Shown here: in pieces, positions 37,130 through 50,025 of the stretch | Position numbering within the stretch: the stretch's first letter is position 1 | Layout of the letters: each line of letters begins with the position of its first letter | Source: Paramecium sonneborni | Taxonomy: Eukaryota > Ciliophora > Oligohymenophorea > Peniculida > Parameciidae | Assembly (NCBI GenBank): GCA_905182985.1 | Contig: CAJJDN010000149.1 | Span: 110,347 to 174,346, forward strand | Direction of reading: 5' to 3' | DNA: 64,000 bases | The notes under the pieces: generated by a model | Databases searched by the model: none | What the model was told of the DNA's origin: nothing | What the model saw: only the letters and a program-made list of their open reading frames with translations | Program-made: the position numbers and the translations under genes

Positions 37130-39082
37130 TCAATAAATATTATTATAATTAAACAAATAAAAGGGTTACTTATTTTTTAAGTGGCTATTTAAATGATTAT
37201 TTTTAGATTGTTAAATCATTTATTTTAAAATACAGCATACTGGTTTATTATATCTAGAGAAAAAGCAAGGTTATTCACATTTCTTTGCATTCAAAATTGC
37301 ACTATATCCAAAAGTAAGAGCATTCTAATAAATAATTATAATAAGATACTTTAATGTTCTTAATTTTAAAAGTGCTGCTTGCAATATTATTACTTTTATT
37401 ATGAAGATCCAAAATAATTAATTCCTAGGATCCTTAATCGCTAAGTTTAATAGAAATTCTTACAATTGAAAATATTACTATTAATAAATGTTTGGTTCAT
37501 CAATTTACATATTTTCTGACTAGGATGGTACGATATTGATTATTTTGTTATAATAATCTATATCTTGGCTGTAGAGATCAAAGAAATCTAAAAATGTTTT
37601 ACCAATTTCTTCGTTATCATTGTCCCTTATTCTTTTAATTTATAACAAAGCAAGAATCATGGTTAAAATGCAATAGCTATTTAAACCACCCTTATTAATT
37701 TACTTTAATACTTAGTAAGCATTCAATAGATTTATTGATTTAAAGTAGAACTTTAGCATCAAAGCTAAACTTTTAAACTATTTAAATTCTTTTTAAAATT
37801 CAATCATAGAATTTGCAGTCTTTTTTCCTTAATGATCATTTCTACTAATTGTAATATCAATATGTTTTTCTTGAAGCTCTTTTGAACATTACATTTTCAA
37901 AACTGGTTTTTTAGCATTTTCAATCACTTTAACATCCTTAATGAAGCTTTTTAACTAAAACTAAATTCTATAATACTTTAAATTATTCTGCAAGTTTAAA
38001 TAATAAAATAATTTCTTCATTTTCACTTGTTTCTATAACTATGTCTATATCTGAATCTAACAAATTTAGTCCTGTAAAACAAGATCCATAAAGAAAAGCA
38101 CGTGATTTTGGTTAAATATATTAAACTGTCTTAAAAATCAAATTTTATTTAAAATACCTCATCAACTAAAACTACTAATTTATCAATTATTGGTTTCTGT
38201 TCATCTAAGTATTTACTCAACTCTTATGTAAATGTATTAATTTCAAAGGTAAGTTGCCTAAATATCTCCAATATTTAAGTACTTAACAATATCATCTAAA
38301 TTAATTTTATGCTAGGGTAATGTTTGTTTAGAATCAAAAATTAATTAATTATAAAATGGTTAATTAATAGAAATTGTTTCTGGAACTTAAATTTCTATTT
38401 CTTTTTTTTCTTTTGAATCAGTCTAAGTTTCTTTTTCTTATTATTCTATAATTTTCATAATCTTAGGAACAATATCAACTTATTCATCTTATTTTTAAAT
38501 TTTTTGAGTAATTTCTTATGATTCTTCCTATTTCTTTTTTCTATTTGGAGATTTGATTTATTGATTTTCTTCATTAATTAATAATTCTTTTGTTATATTA
38601 TTACAAGCAACATCAAGAGGAATTTGATTCTATTTATTTTTCTTTTAAAAAAGAAATTCTTTTTGGCAGATCTACTTAATAATATTTAATTCTCCTTTGC
38701 GAGAAACTACATGTAATGCAGTATCTCCAAATTCATCTTAACCAGAAGCTCCATATTTTTCTATAATTTTTGAAGCTGTTTTATAATTGCCTTTGTTTAT
38801 AGACTTAATTAAATGTTAAGGTTTATCGAGAGTTGTAATTTATAAGAGAGTTTCAACAATATCCCAATTATCTTATTCAGATTATATTGCAATATCAAGT
38901 GCTTATTTAATTTATTTTGTTTCTATTTTCTCTCTGTATTTTATTATTTCATTCAAAATATTTATCTTTGCTGTTTTGGCTGCATAAATAATAGCTGTAT
39001 TACCTTAATTATCCTTATGATTAAAATCTATAGATTGTCTTTAAATTTGAAATATATTTACTTTAAAATTTGTTAAATACAT
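37130..39082 (-). CDS. ankyrin-repeat / TRF4-type nucleotidyltransferase, one frame break
   Basis: About 617 residues. The N-terminal 200 residues hold ankyrin repeats (DFNHKDNQGNTAIIYAAKTA, DEFGDTALHVVSRKGELNII, KNKQNQIPLDVACNN). A charged linker follows, then a Trf4/PAPD5-like nucleotidyltransferase core: FLYGSCFTGLNLLDSDIDIV (two catalytic Asp), LQEKHIDITISRND (third acidic residue), KSLALMLKFYFKSINLLNAY and GGLNSYCILTMILALLQ. It probably adds A or U tails to RNA. Introns: 38258-38282, 38130-38157, 37955-37976, 37325-37349. Near 37410 one base seems missing: AIKDPRNQLF must shift to continue DLHNKSNNIASSTFKIKNIK, the C-terminal family block. The ankyrin-polymerase combination is unusual. 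Confidence 0.75.
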
Positions 39083-39376
39083 TGAAAGTGATCTTCACTA
39101 TCTCTTGTGTATTATATACATTCTAAGAAGGCTTAAGAGTAACTTGCTTATGATATTTGATTAGTTCGAATATATTTTTCTAAATCAACATATTATCCTA
39201 AGAATTATATTAGGTTTCTGAATACCTTAATTAGTGAATTCGATAATCTTTTGTTGATGGATTTATTATTATTACATTTGTTACATAAACTTTATTTTAA
39301 TAATAGCAAAATCTTAAAATGAAAGGATCAATATATAATTAGAATACAAAATTTATAATTTTTTTTATTTTAATCA

Positions 39377-39995
39377 TCAAAATTGTAAAGAGGATTCTTA
39401 TAAAATAAGAGTCCTTTATCCATTGATTAGGATATGAGCAAGTTCAAAGAGTCTCATATTCCCATCCAATTTCTAAGTCTTCACTCTGCCTATTAAGATT
39501 GACAAATATGGAATTTGTAATTTCATTCTATTATTTTGATCTGCATATGTTTCATTTATTAGAATACTCAATTCTCTAACTCTAAGGAAACATGATAGTA
39601 AGCTAATATCAAAGGAGAACTCAAATTCACTTTAGTTTTTCAATACTATGATACCAACTGAATAAACTTATTGCTTCTATAAAGGTGTTTCTTACCAACT
39701 ATTGTTTCTTTAAGGATCTCCAGACTTTAGTTTGTAATTCATCCATTTCAATATAGAGAGTTGGGCTTCTATTTTAAATAGATTATTACTTAATCTAATT
39801 GATATTACTGATAGCTAATTTATCATCATGATTATAGAGGTTTTTAGATGATGTTTAACTATTCACCTCATCCTTTGTAGAAGCCCTTCTATAAACCATG
39901 ATGTCAAAGTTACGACAAAATTGACTTGATTCATAACTAGTAGTTCTTCCTAATGTGAAGTTAGAGTCCTTAGCTGGAGCATGGGAATGAAGCAT
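39377..39995 (-). CDS. hypothetical protein, 198 residues
   Basis: Starts MLHSHAPAKDSNFTLGRTTS. One intron, 39674-39695 (22 nt), restores frame. It ends with two TGA codons in tandem. The N-terminal half is polar and Ser/Asn-rich, probably disordered. The C-terminal half is ordered with alternating hydrophobics (VYSVGIIVLKNQSEFEFSFD, ILINETYADQNNRMKLQIPY). No family is recognised. A further possible start (MSIQYQEKCKCF) lies upstream in another frame and is less likely. Confidence 0.55.
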
Positions 39996-40651
39996 TTACA
40001 CTTTTCTTAATATTGAATACTCATTCGTTGCCACTACTTATTTCATTAATTAAAAAAATGCTTTGAAGCATTGTTACTGAATTAGGAAATATAAATATAA
40101 TTATACATATATAATGTAAAATTAATCTTAAGTAAAAAAGAAAAATTATATATAAACAAGTCCAATATTAAAATAACATTCCTTTGATTTTTTATTATAT
40201 TATTTTCATAATTGTTAATTGAAAATGTGAACAAATAAAAAAATCATATATAAAATGAAAATTCACAAAATTAACCTGCCAATGTAGACTCCTATAAAGA
40301 TATAATTAGTTTAGTTAATAAACTATATTTAAATTTAAATTAGCCTTATTAATTTACTATAATCGTTTAAAAATATATTTTATTAACTATTAAAAATTAA
40401 GAAAATAAATGAAATAAAATGTAAATTTAGTCACTCATTTGTAAACATATATTAAGTTACTTTAATAGAAGGATAAAATTTAATAATTAGGATATGGTAA
40501 TAAATGTTTATATAATTAATAAAAATAAGTAAAGTTTAATTTATAATTAAAGAAAATAATTGAGAAGAGATGTCTTTTTGATTAATGATATTATTCATGA
40601 TGAATTTATTTATAAATTTTATATATTAAATAAATTAAAAAAGATTTAAAA
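39996..40651. other. intergenic, promoter region of eL39
   Basis: About 650 bp, extremely AT-rich, between the divergent hypothetical gene and eL39. No gene, RNA or repeat recognised on either strand. Confidence 0.5.
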
Positions 40652-40865
40652 ATGGTATTGATATACATCTATAGATTTAGGGAGCCCATAAATCATTAAG
40701 AATGAAGAAAAGATTAATTAAGGCTAACAAATAAAATAGACCTTTACCAAATTGGTTTAGATACAGAACAGATAACACAATTAGGTATTTGCAATAATAA
40801 TAAAAAATTAAAGGTATAATTCAAAGAGAAGACATTGGAGAAGAACTAAGCTTAACATAAATTGA
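40652..40865 (+). CDS. RPL39: ribosomal protein eL39
   Basis: 54 residues (51 in human) after two tiny introns, 40655-40674 (20 nt, directly after the ATG) and 40785-40813 (29 nt). The spliced protein reads GAHKSLRMKKRLIKANKQ, NRPLPNWFRYRTDN and TIRYNSKRRHWRRTKLNIN, which aligns end to end with eL39 of the large ribosomal subunit exit tunnel. The intron right after the start codon is supported by the family N-terminus. It converges on the PUS7 gene with 46 bp between stops. Too short and split to be found by simple ORF calling. Confidence 0.93.
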
Positions 40866-40911
40866 GTCTTGAATAATAATATAATTCCATGTACAAGATT
40901 GTAGAAAATAC

Positions 40912-42827
40912 TCAATTAAATTCTCCACTTATCTCTTATTAAAACTCTAAAGTCGATGGACATTTAGTGAGTTCTCTGATTAACATTGTTGCATAACTAC
41001 TTTTCTTTAATTTGAATTTGATAAGTAAACCCTAATATTCTCCTTCATCAATTTAAAGTTCTCCAAAAGAATCAACAACATCCTAATCTTTGTTCTAATA
41101 CTTGAATAATTGATGTTCAACTTCGGTTGGAATTTAAACCTAAATAAATAGAAAATTAATACAAGATATCTGAAATTGCCATCAATAAAGAATTTATTTG
41201 ATGCTTCTTCAAAATCTTATTTGGTAATTAATTCCTCTTAAAATATATCTTATAATAATTAAGAAACAATAGATTCCTCTGGGATTGTAATTTTATGTCC
41301 ATAGATAGGTAATACTACTTAATCAAAAGTATATTATGATATGTTTAATTCTGTTACAAGAATACATGTAGATACAGTTTGTTTTTTATATTATTTTTCA
41401 TCTTCTTCTGTTATCTATTATATGATATCATCTTCTTCATTATCAGCTCCTTCTTCAGTAACATTTGCACTTACAATATCACCTACTACTACTTTATTTC
41501 CATATTTTTAAAGTCTCATAGATGCCATTTTATTCCATATATAACTTTAATATGCATGTAAATATAGTTCTCTTGCATTTCTAGGCAATGATTATAATGC
41601 TGTAAAATAATTATGAACTCCATTCTATAATAAATTATCTATCAATTATTTCTCAATTCTTAATCTTGGATTAATTAAATTAGACATTGTAATAAAATCA
41701 TCTAAGTCGAATAATTAGTTAACTTTTTCATAATCTTCTTATTATGATGACAATATTATCATACGAATACATTCTTTCCAATTCTTCTTTATTATTTCTT
41801 TACCTATTTAATGTGTCTTTATTTTATTTTTAGATCCAAATCTTTATAAACCAAAATAATTTACAAATCCATGCAATTTTACATTTTCTATATTCTTTGC
41901 TAATTCCCATTATTAATTTTAAGTCAATTCATTTAAAAATCTCAAAGTGACAATAAATTGATTACCATATAAATCTCCTAATCTCATTCCTTGATCTTAA
42001 TATGAATAATCTATCATTAAAATATTCTAATTCCAAAACTTCCTTTCCTATATCTCTATTAATTAAGATATTTCCATTCCTTATAGACTAGCCCATTAAG
42101 TGGTAACACCTCGCTTATCTTTTGTTCCTGCAATAGCAAAATGTTTATTTGATAATCCCAATTATTTAGATATAAACATTCCTGCATTGATAGAATCTAG
42201 ATTTCTTTTCATCAAGATAAATTTTACAAATTTCTTACTTTCTCCATAAGCTTTATTTGTTGTTTAATTTGCCACATATTTTTTAAAATTTATATTACTT
42301 GTTTTTATAAGTATATGATCTTAAAGGGGTTATTCTGATTCCTAAACTTTTTAATTAGCTTTATCTTCTTTCTTTTCTGCTTTATTCTTTTGATTATGAG
42401 CATTTTTAGTAAATGATTCAAGGAATGGAATATTTTATCTTATTAAATGATGCACTTTAATTCTATCTTCTTTTGATTAAGGTAATGCAACTTTAGTCTC
42501 AAATTATACACATTTTCCAGTACTCTTTACTTTTTCAACTAATTATTTAAATTATTCAGTGATTTCTATACCAAACAATTAATTTGATTATTAAATAAAT
42601 TCTTCAGATAGATATAGATTTGCAAAAGGTAATGTTCTATCTTTTTGTTAGGGTTTTTGATCTTATTTTTATTCAATATTTTGCCATTTAGTTTTATCAG
42701 AAATGATTGCTACTTATCCTTTAAGATCAATTTCTTAAACAATGAAATCTGTAAATCGATGTTTGAATAGACATTTAAATGGTTAACCTTCTTAGAGGAA
42801 TGATTGAATTCCAACAGCAGATTCCAT
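40912..42827 (-). CDS. PUS7: TruD/PUS7 family tRNA pseudouridine synthase
   Basis: 630 residues, one intron (41140-41162, 23 nt). TruD enzymes turn a uridine into pseudouridine (U13/U35 of tRNAs, some mRNA and snRNA sites). Family motifs: FTDFIVQEIDLKG at the start, FAIAGTKDKRGVTTQWAS with the catalytic Asp in GTKD, GDLYGNQFIVTLRFL, GFVNYFGLQRFGS and LYLHAYQSYIWNKMAS. The C-terminus KLKKSSYATMLIRELTK is the usual SYAT...RE block. The central insertion (about 200 residues including a Lys-rich stretch) is typical of eukaryotic Pus7. It is divergent from WDR7 with 160 bp between starts. Confidence 0.92.
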
Positions 42828-42987
42828 AAATAATATTTAAAATAATAAATAGTTAATATTAATGTTAAACAATTAATGATGTACAATATTATATATATTT
42901 ATATAATATGAAAGTAAAGAGGAATGAACTATAGAATGAAATAAATAATTAAATTGCAAACTAATTTTTATTATATTGCACAAAATA

Positions 42988-45900
42988 ATGCCAAATTTTA
43001 TATTCCCTTTGCTTTATAGGAATAAGACACTTCTAAATCATGTAATAAATACAATGATTGCTAATGATGATAATATAGTGACAGGTGGTCAATAAGGAGA
43101 ATTGGTAATTTGGTAAAAGAATCTAAATCCAAGAATTGTTATATACCCAAATCTATCTAATGCATTTGGGAAATTATTGAGTTTGAATATAGTTCGAATA
43201 CCTTTTCTTAACATTTTAGATAGAGCAGAAAAATGTTTAGTGACAATTCATGAGGATAAAAGAATAAGAATATTTGATTGTCAAGATGGTCGGTGTGTTG
43301 GAATATCAGCACATGATAGTACAGGATTAGTATAATACTGTATACCTTTGAGTTCCAATAATTGTAGGTTCTTAATGTTGGGAATGTAAAATGGTTTGAG
43401 TTTATTTGATCTTTGGAAAATGAAAAATGTTAAACATTATGAGTGTAAAGTACGATCAATGTGTTAGCTTGATATTAATACTATATGTGTCTTAGATTAA
43501 GAAAACATTTTACATCTTCTTAATTTATCTCCTCTTAATAATGAAAGATATTTGAATTATAAAGAATTCAAGAAGAAGAAAGAATAAATTAAATTAGATT
43601 TTAAAGAGCTTAAATTATGCGATGGATTGAAAAAAATCAAAATTGATGGAATTGGAAGTAATCGAATTAGACATATGAGTTTTAATTAAGAATTTCAACA
43701 TTTGACTATATTGATGCATCGTTAAGTATATTTAGTATTTGAAATTTTTGAAATACCATGGATTTTATGTGTTAGTTAATCAAAAAATAATTAAAAGTTT
43801 ACGAAAGTATATTATTCAAAAGAATGCTTCTATATTACTACTAGAAATGGAAATGTTCTTGGATTAGAATATAAGGATATAATATATTTGTTAACTATTT
43901 TAAAAGATTAATCTGATTTTGTTTATGGTTTTAAAGAATTTTAATTTACTAAAATTGCAGGCTCTTAATTTAGCAGATTGTAAGTCAATTTTTAAGAATT
44001 AATATCTGGTTCTGAAAATTAAAAAGATATTAATGGAATTTTCATTTTAAAGAATATAGTTTACTAATATAAAAATTAATGTTTATGTCAATATAATTTA
44101 AAAGATGTTAATTTAGATATGTCATTGATTCGTATAAATTAAGAGGATTCAGACATAAAATTTAATGGATTTAAATGGTCATTTAATACATTTTCTGATT
44201 TGATTAAAATCTAAACATTAAAACAAGGATGTAAATAGGTTAGTTAATATAATTTTAAAGAATCTTACAATGATGATTTAGTTTGGAATTTAGGTCAAAT
44301 GACATCATAATAATTTTAGACTAAATATTTACCTTATATAAATATTGATACACAAATAACTAGTGCATTTATAAGTGTAAATGAGGAGAATTAAATTTAT
44401 TGGTTTGGTTGTAGTAATGGTATCATCTTTGGATTTCCAACTATATATAGTAGTAAATCTTATTTCATTTACAGAATATAAATGGATATGAAACCAGTGA
44501 CATTTATATATTAGAAAGCCAAATATTTAGTTGGGAGTTCTGAAAGTGGATAATTTGTGATAATGGAATATAGTATAGTTTTTAATGAAAAGATTGGAGA
44601 TTAGGAAGTAGAGTTTATAGATTTGGAACCTTCTTAAAGAATATACTTTCCAAGTTATGCAAAGAAAACAATAAGAATTCATAAATTAGAGAATGAATCA
44701 TATGAAGAAATATAAGGAAATAATCAGTAGTAAAAATTTTTAAAGATTGCTATCTTAATGGAGAACAATGTTATATTGATTATAAATCTATAAGATGGAG
44801 AAGTGCAATTGAAATTACATGGTATAAATTAAGAAGTCTTGGGATTGTATTATGAAGATTAAGGAGATTAATGGTTTGTAGTTGTATAGGGTGGTGAATC
44901 ATTAGTATATGATTATAAGGGTAGATATTTGAGAACATTGATGATAGAGTAGTATCATTCATTATTTTAAGTAGAAAAGAAATTGAATAAGGTGAAAGAA
45001 AAGATGATTAGTCATCATCATTTAAGTGAGTTTAAGCGTGAATTCAATAAATCAATAAGTAAAGTTTATAGATTGTTGGAGTTTTAATAAAGGAATAATT
45101 ATATTAAAATGTAATCTCCTTATCCAAGTTTATATGAAGTAGGTGGTTAATTCAAATAGTGGTAATTTGAAGCTGAATAAGCATCAAAAATGTTATATTT
45201 GATAGACCATAATTCAATAAAAAATAATATGAAAATGTGTAAGTTTGTAGAAACTAGCATAGGAGAATTAGAATGGTGGGATTTGAAAAAATAAGGAGAT
45301 TCTAATAATTAGAATAGATTATTTTTAATGCTACATCCTTGGGAGGCAGATAATCAATTAAGTACTTAATTAGAATAAATATTGAATTATAAGAAACCTA
45401 CATTCTCTCCTTTAATTGGTGTTTAATCTATGGGATTTTGTGTTAGTTTTTCATTTTCCAGAGGATGGGATGTATCACCTCATTTTACTTCTTAAAGAGC
45501 TATGTCATTGATGCATTTTTATTTGTCTTGTTTATCTAAAGAAGCTTAAGTATTCAATCATTTAATGATTCAAACTGTTGAATTACTTACTAAAAAAAAA
45601 TAAATGCTTGATAAAAATTTTAAGTCTATGGATTTATTTTTATTAGCTTAATATACTATTGATGAATCTAATGAAGTAATGAATGCTGCATGTAATTTAA
45701 TACTGTCATAAATTAGAAAGTCTGATCAAGATATGCAAGAATAGCATTTATTAATTAGAGAACTTCTTGATTTAAATAAGGAGTAATAAGGACATACATT
45801 TTCTAATGTTGAAGTGATACTTCTAATGTTAGAATCCTATTTAGCAGGAATGTGTTAACATCTTTAATAAAATGAAGATTAAAAAAGAAGAGTTATTCAA

Positions 45901-46838
45901 GGATTACATCTTAAAAATTGTATTGTAAATCCTCATCTTTGTGCACCTCTTCTTAAAGTTTTTGTTGATGTCTAATAACATTTTAGAAATTCCTATAATC
46001 CATCTGATATTTTTAAGAATCTATTCTTCATCTTTTTTTAATATAATACTGTTATAGATTATTCAGAAATACTTACATAAGGTAGTTAATAAATGTAATT
46101 GATCAATTTATTAAAAGAGATCAGTAAGTAATCAGATGATATGAAAAAAAGAATGAGATAACTCACTGTTAAAAGTATTATTTAAGTTGCAATTGCAACC
46201 CCTGCTGAATTTACTAAAATTTTAAATAAAGATATTTAAAATCTGGAAACTCATTTATTATATCCATCCTCTATAATTGAAATCATACGTAATTATATAA
46301 AATCTTAACATAATAATATTCATAAACAATTACCTTTCCTTATGGATATTATATTAAAAAGTCTTGATCCAAATAATCCAAATTTACGTAAAGTTTGTCA
46401 TAGATCTGCTACATATGCTTTATAAACAATTTGTAAAACATTTAAATGTGTTTGTTTCCATTAATAAACTTAGAAGATAGCTATAGGAGATACTCAAATA
46501 ATTATATATGATTTAAGAACTGCTGTTAAATGGAGAGTTCTAGATGGACATAGTGGTTAAGTGAATTGTCTAGAGTTTGATCATACAGGTAAACAATTAG
46601 CCAGTTTTAGTAATACTGATTGGAAGATTAAAATATGGAAAGTAGGATCAACAGGGTATAGAAATTCAATTTATTATTTAGATTCTTTGGAGCCATTATA
46701 GGTATACAAGGTAAACCAATGAAAGAAATGTCTGTTAGATAATAATCTTTAGATCAGCCTTAAATTTAATGGTCTTAAGATGATAGTAGAGTATTTTTAA
46801 TGTCAAATGGACACTCCATTGCACAATGCTAAGTTTGA
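42988..46838 (+). CDS. WDR7: WDR7/WDR72-like protein (rabconnectin-3 beta), V-ATPase regulator
   Basis: 1,274 residues, one intron (46656-46681, 26 nt). WDR7 with DMXL (rabconnectin-3) assembles the V-ATPase, like the yeast RAVE complex. The N-terminus has WD40 blades (DDNIVTGGQQGELVIWQ, EDKRIRIFDCQDGRCVG). A long helical middle follows, then the characteristic C-terminal blades CVCFHQQTQKIAIGDTQIII, YDLRTAVKWRVLDGHSGQVN and TGKQLASFSNTDWKIKIWKV. After the intron comes FFGAIIGIQGKPMKE, also conserved in WDR7. I chose ATG 42988 (MPNFIFPLLYRNKTLLNH) over one at 42908 because it needs no extra intron and aligns with the family start. Confidence 0.88.
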
Positions 46839-46892
46839 TTTACCAAATAATTAAAATATTAGATATATATTTATCATAAAATCTACTATTTT

Positions 46893-48255
46893 TCAATATT
46901 ATTATAATTATTATGAATATTGATTTCTAATACATGGAACTTCTTTCATTACAAAATCCTTTTTTGTCGTACTCATGAATTATTTTTCAAATGCTGGAGT
47001 ATTCTAAATAGGCTAAACATATATAAAATCCATTTTATTACCTCCTAAAAATTCTTTACTTAATAAGATTTCTCAGGCATTTTTAAATCATGTACTAATT
47101 TATTTTATGACTATCCTAAAAATAAATCTATTGTTGGAAAAGGTTTCCCATTAGGTGGTTTTTAACTCTCTAATGACAATATTTTTTATTACAGATATGT
47201 CTGCTTATTTTGGTGTTCTAAATTCGCTTCCATATGTCGTTGACGAAGTAAATTTCAATTCTGGTATTACAGTCTTATAATGGCTTTATTTAAATTATTC
47301 ATGATGCAAGTCTCCATAATCCATATAGAATTTCTAAATATAATTATTTATACATTATAAGATGTCATTGGTGTAGATCCAAGAGTAGCTTAATATTTTG
47401 GTTTTTCAATTACGTTATTTGGAAATGCATCACATTATTTATAATCAGTAGCCATAGTTGTTTTAAATTCATTTAAGTCTAAGTTTTAATATCTACCAAT
47501 AGAATTAAGATTGATTTTAAGTTCTTAATCTTTAAGAGAAGCTTATTTGAACTCTTAATTGTAATGTGATTTCCAAGAAATGTTGGGTTTGAATGGTTAA
47601 TATTCAAATTTGCATTTACATTTACCACATGGACATTAAACACAAATGCATTTCCCTATCTTTAATCATGTAATTATATACCAGCTAAATGTAGAACAAA
47701 TGCTTAATAATCAGATAAGTGTTATTCAACCATACATTGAATATGATCATTATTATTATTATCTTGAGAAGGTGGGATTTAATCTTGTTCTATTTATTCG
47801 ATTTATTCTGTTAAAATATTTTGATTTAGGTTATCTTATTATTATGTATTATAAAGATTTTCTGGTTCTTTTTTTAAGTTTGGAATATAGTTAGTTTCTG
47901 AATCTAAACGAGGTAATGATAAAGATTATGATTAATAATGTTTACGAGCAATATTAGATGTAGGAGTAGTAAGAGGAGGAGGAGGAATAGATTATTATTA
48001 ATATTATTCAATTGGTATAGCTTAATTAGATCCTCTAGTTTTGATCATAATTCTTTTTCCAGATTTTGATAATTTGGAACTTGATGTAGAAAAAGTTTAT
48101 CTAAACAGTTGCATTTCTTTTTGTTTTTTTTGAAGAACAGTTTGTCGTTCAATTTCACTTAAACGACGTTATTTATCAATAAAAGATTCCTTAACATCAA
48201 TTGAATAATGTCCTTGTTTAGGTTTGAGTTTTTAGATTATATGTTCAGGAATCAT
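46893..48255 (-). CDS. SAXO-like axonemal microtubule protein with N-terminal extension
   Basis: 420 residues. Four introns: 47656-47681 (26), 47334-47353 (20), 47168-47192 (25) and 47013-47041 (29). After a disordered extension of about 190 residues with a PPPP run comes a Cys-rich block KCICVQCPCGKCKCKFEY, then Mn-type repeats: ISWKSHYNQEFKQ, TSYNKFYMDYGD, SSTTYGSEFRTP, TPAFEKQFMSTTKKDF. The Cys-rich start followed by spaced T.Y..D[YF] repeats is the plan of SAXO (FAM154) proteins that bind axonemal and basal-body microtubules. The 26-nt intron is what joins the extension to the Cys-rich block, making one gene instead of two. Usual SAXOs lack the long N-terminal part. Confidence 0.75.
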
Positions 48256-48306
48256 AATTATTCGAATAAAAATAAAAATAATCTTTTATTTTTTGATTTT
48301 TAAGGA

Positions 48307-48755
48307 ATGGTGAAGATGAATGTTTTAAATGATTGTTTACGTTCAATCGTAAATGCTGAAAGGTTTAAAAAGAGAATAAATATAATTATAGATAAGGAAG
48401 AAAACAAGTATTAATTAGACCTACATCAAAACTGGTAGTGAAATTCTTATAAGTGATGTAAAGACATGGTTATATTGGAGAATTTGAAATAGTAGATGAT
48501 CATAGAAGTGGAAAAATTGTAGTAGAATTATTAGGTAATTAATAAACTTAAACAAAAAAAGGTCGTATTAATAAATGTGGAGTAATCTCTCCTCGTTATG
48601 ATGTTACTTTAGGTGAATTTGAAAGATGGGCTAATAATATACTCCCAGCTAGACAATTTGGATGTGTAGTGCTTACAACTAATGTTGGTATACTTACACA
48701 TGAAGAAGCAAGATAAAGACACATAGGAGGTAAAATCTTAGGTTTCTTTTATTGA
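48307..48755 (+). CDS. RPS15A: ribosomal protein uS8 (S15A)
   Basis: 130 residues, the family's usual length. Introns 48363-48391 (29 nt) and 48535-48561 (27 nt, a multiple of three, removed because the family has no insert in [13 protein letters not shown]). The protein starts [20 protein letters not shown] and ends [17 protein letters not shown], as in eukaryotic S15A of the small subunit. It starts 51 bp from the SAXO-like gene, divergently. Confidence 0.93.
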
Positions 48756-50025
48756 TATATTTACACAAGTACAATATATATATTTAATATCAATCAATCT
48801 CTAATCTATTAGAACAGTCTCTTGTATAAATATCCATTTACTTTGAATATCATTTCTCACTAAATTTATTAAAATTCTTTTATAGCTGTATCTCTTTAAC
48901 TTTTCTTCATTAAATAATCTATTAATTATATTCCTCTCATCCAAAAAATTTCTTAACTCAAAGTTCTCTTAATTTAATATTCCAACTTCTTCTTTTTTTT
49001 CCAAATTTTTTAACTCTTTACCATTTTTTTATGATTTCAAGAACTTATAAATATTCACGATAAGAATTTATAGCTATATTCTATGATCATCATAAAAAAC
49101 TCTTATTCAATATTAATTTCAATAAAACTGCTATTATATTTATCATATTTTCTTGAATTTTTTATTTTAAATAAAATTTCTATCTGCTTTATTATGGAAC
49201 TAAATTCCTCTATAAATCGACTAAAATAATAAAAATCCTCTATCTTTAATATATTGCAATCTCTTTAATATTTCATTAATTAATAAATACTCAGTTACTT
49301 TCATTCTCCAATTTAATATCTAATAATTTCTAATCACTTTTCCTATAATTATTTGGTTTTTCAATGCTTTTATATAATTTTCTATTTTTTTATTTCTCTA
49401 CTTTTAATTCCTACTATTTAATTATTTTCTTATTTAATTATTATTCATTAATTAAATTATGATAAAAAATAAGCCTAGATAAAATCTCTGAATTTTAGTT
49501 CTATACTATATCAGAAATCCAAGCTAGGCTAAATTAATATCCCATATACCAATATTGTAAAAATTTATCATATTTTTTCAATACCGGACTTGGGATAACA
49601 ATATCAAAGGAAATCATAAACTTATTCTTATATGACAATAGAAAAATATTTCATTTTTTATATATAATTCATAATAAGGCGTATTTCAAATAATACTTCC
49701 CTATATAATTTATTCCAAATGCAAGAATTTTATGCTAAATAATCTTAGCATTCAAATTAAACTAAAATCATTATTATATAAAAATTTTATTATATTATTT
49801 TAAATATAAAAGAACCTTATACAAAAATTAAAAATATTTACTAAATAATAATTACACAATTTTATTTTCTTTTATAAATTAAATTTTTAGCTAATAATTT
49901 TTGATAAATCTTTTTTAAATAACAATTCCTCTGATGCAATCTAAGCGATATTAGAACTAAAGATTTTATTTTAATATGGTATGGAATTTATTTCTTTAAT
50001 ATTATTATAAATTTATTATTGCGAA
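48756..50025. other. gene-poor stretch, possible decayed gene on the minus strand
   Basis: About 1.27 kb. The minus strand from ATG 49446-49448 down to about 48790 gives coding-like pieces in shifting frames: LNSRNQKQRNKKIENYIKAL, YNSSFIEINIEQEFFMMIIE and ENFELRNFLDERNIINRLFN. TGAs separate them and no set of canonical introns joins them cleanly, so it is at best a pseudogene. An imperfect inverted repeat with 7-bp perfect outer arms (agcctag 49472-49478, ctaggct 49524-49530) sits beside it. Nothing else recognised. Confidence 0.35.

Noticed and set aside
42908..42987. Upstream ATG at 42908 as the WDR7 start
   Set aside because: It requires an unsupported intron; ATG 42988 gives a family-like N-terminus directly.
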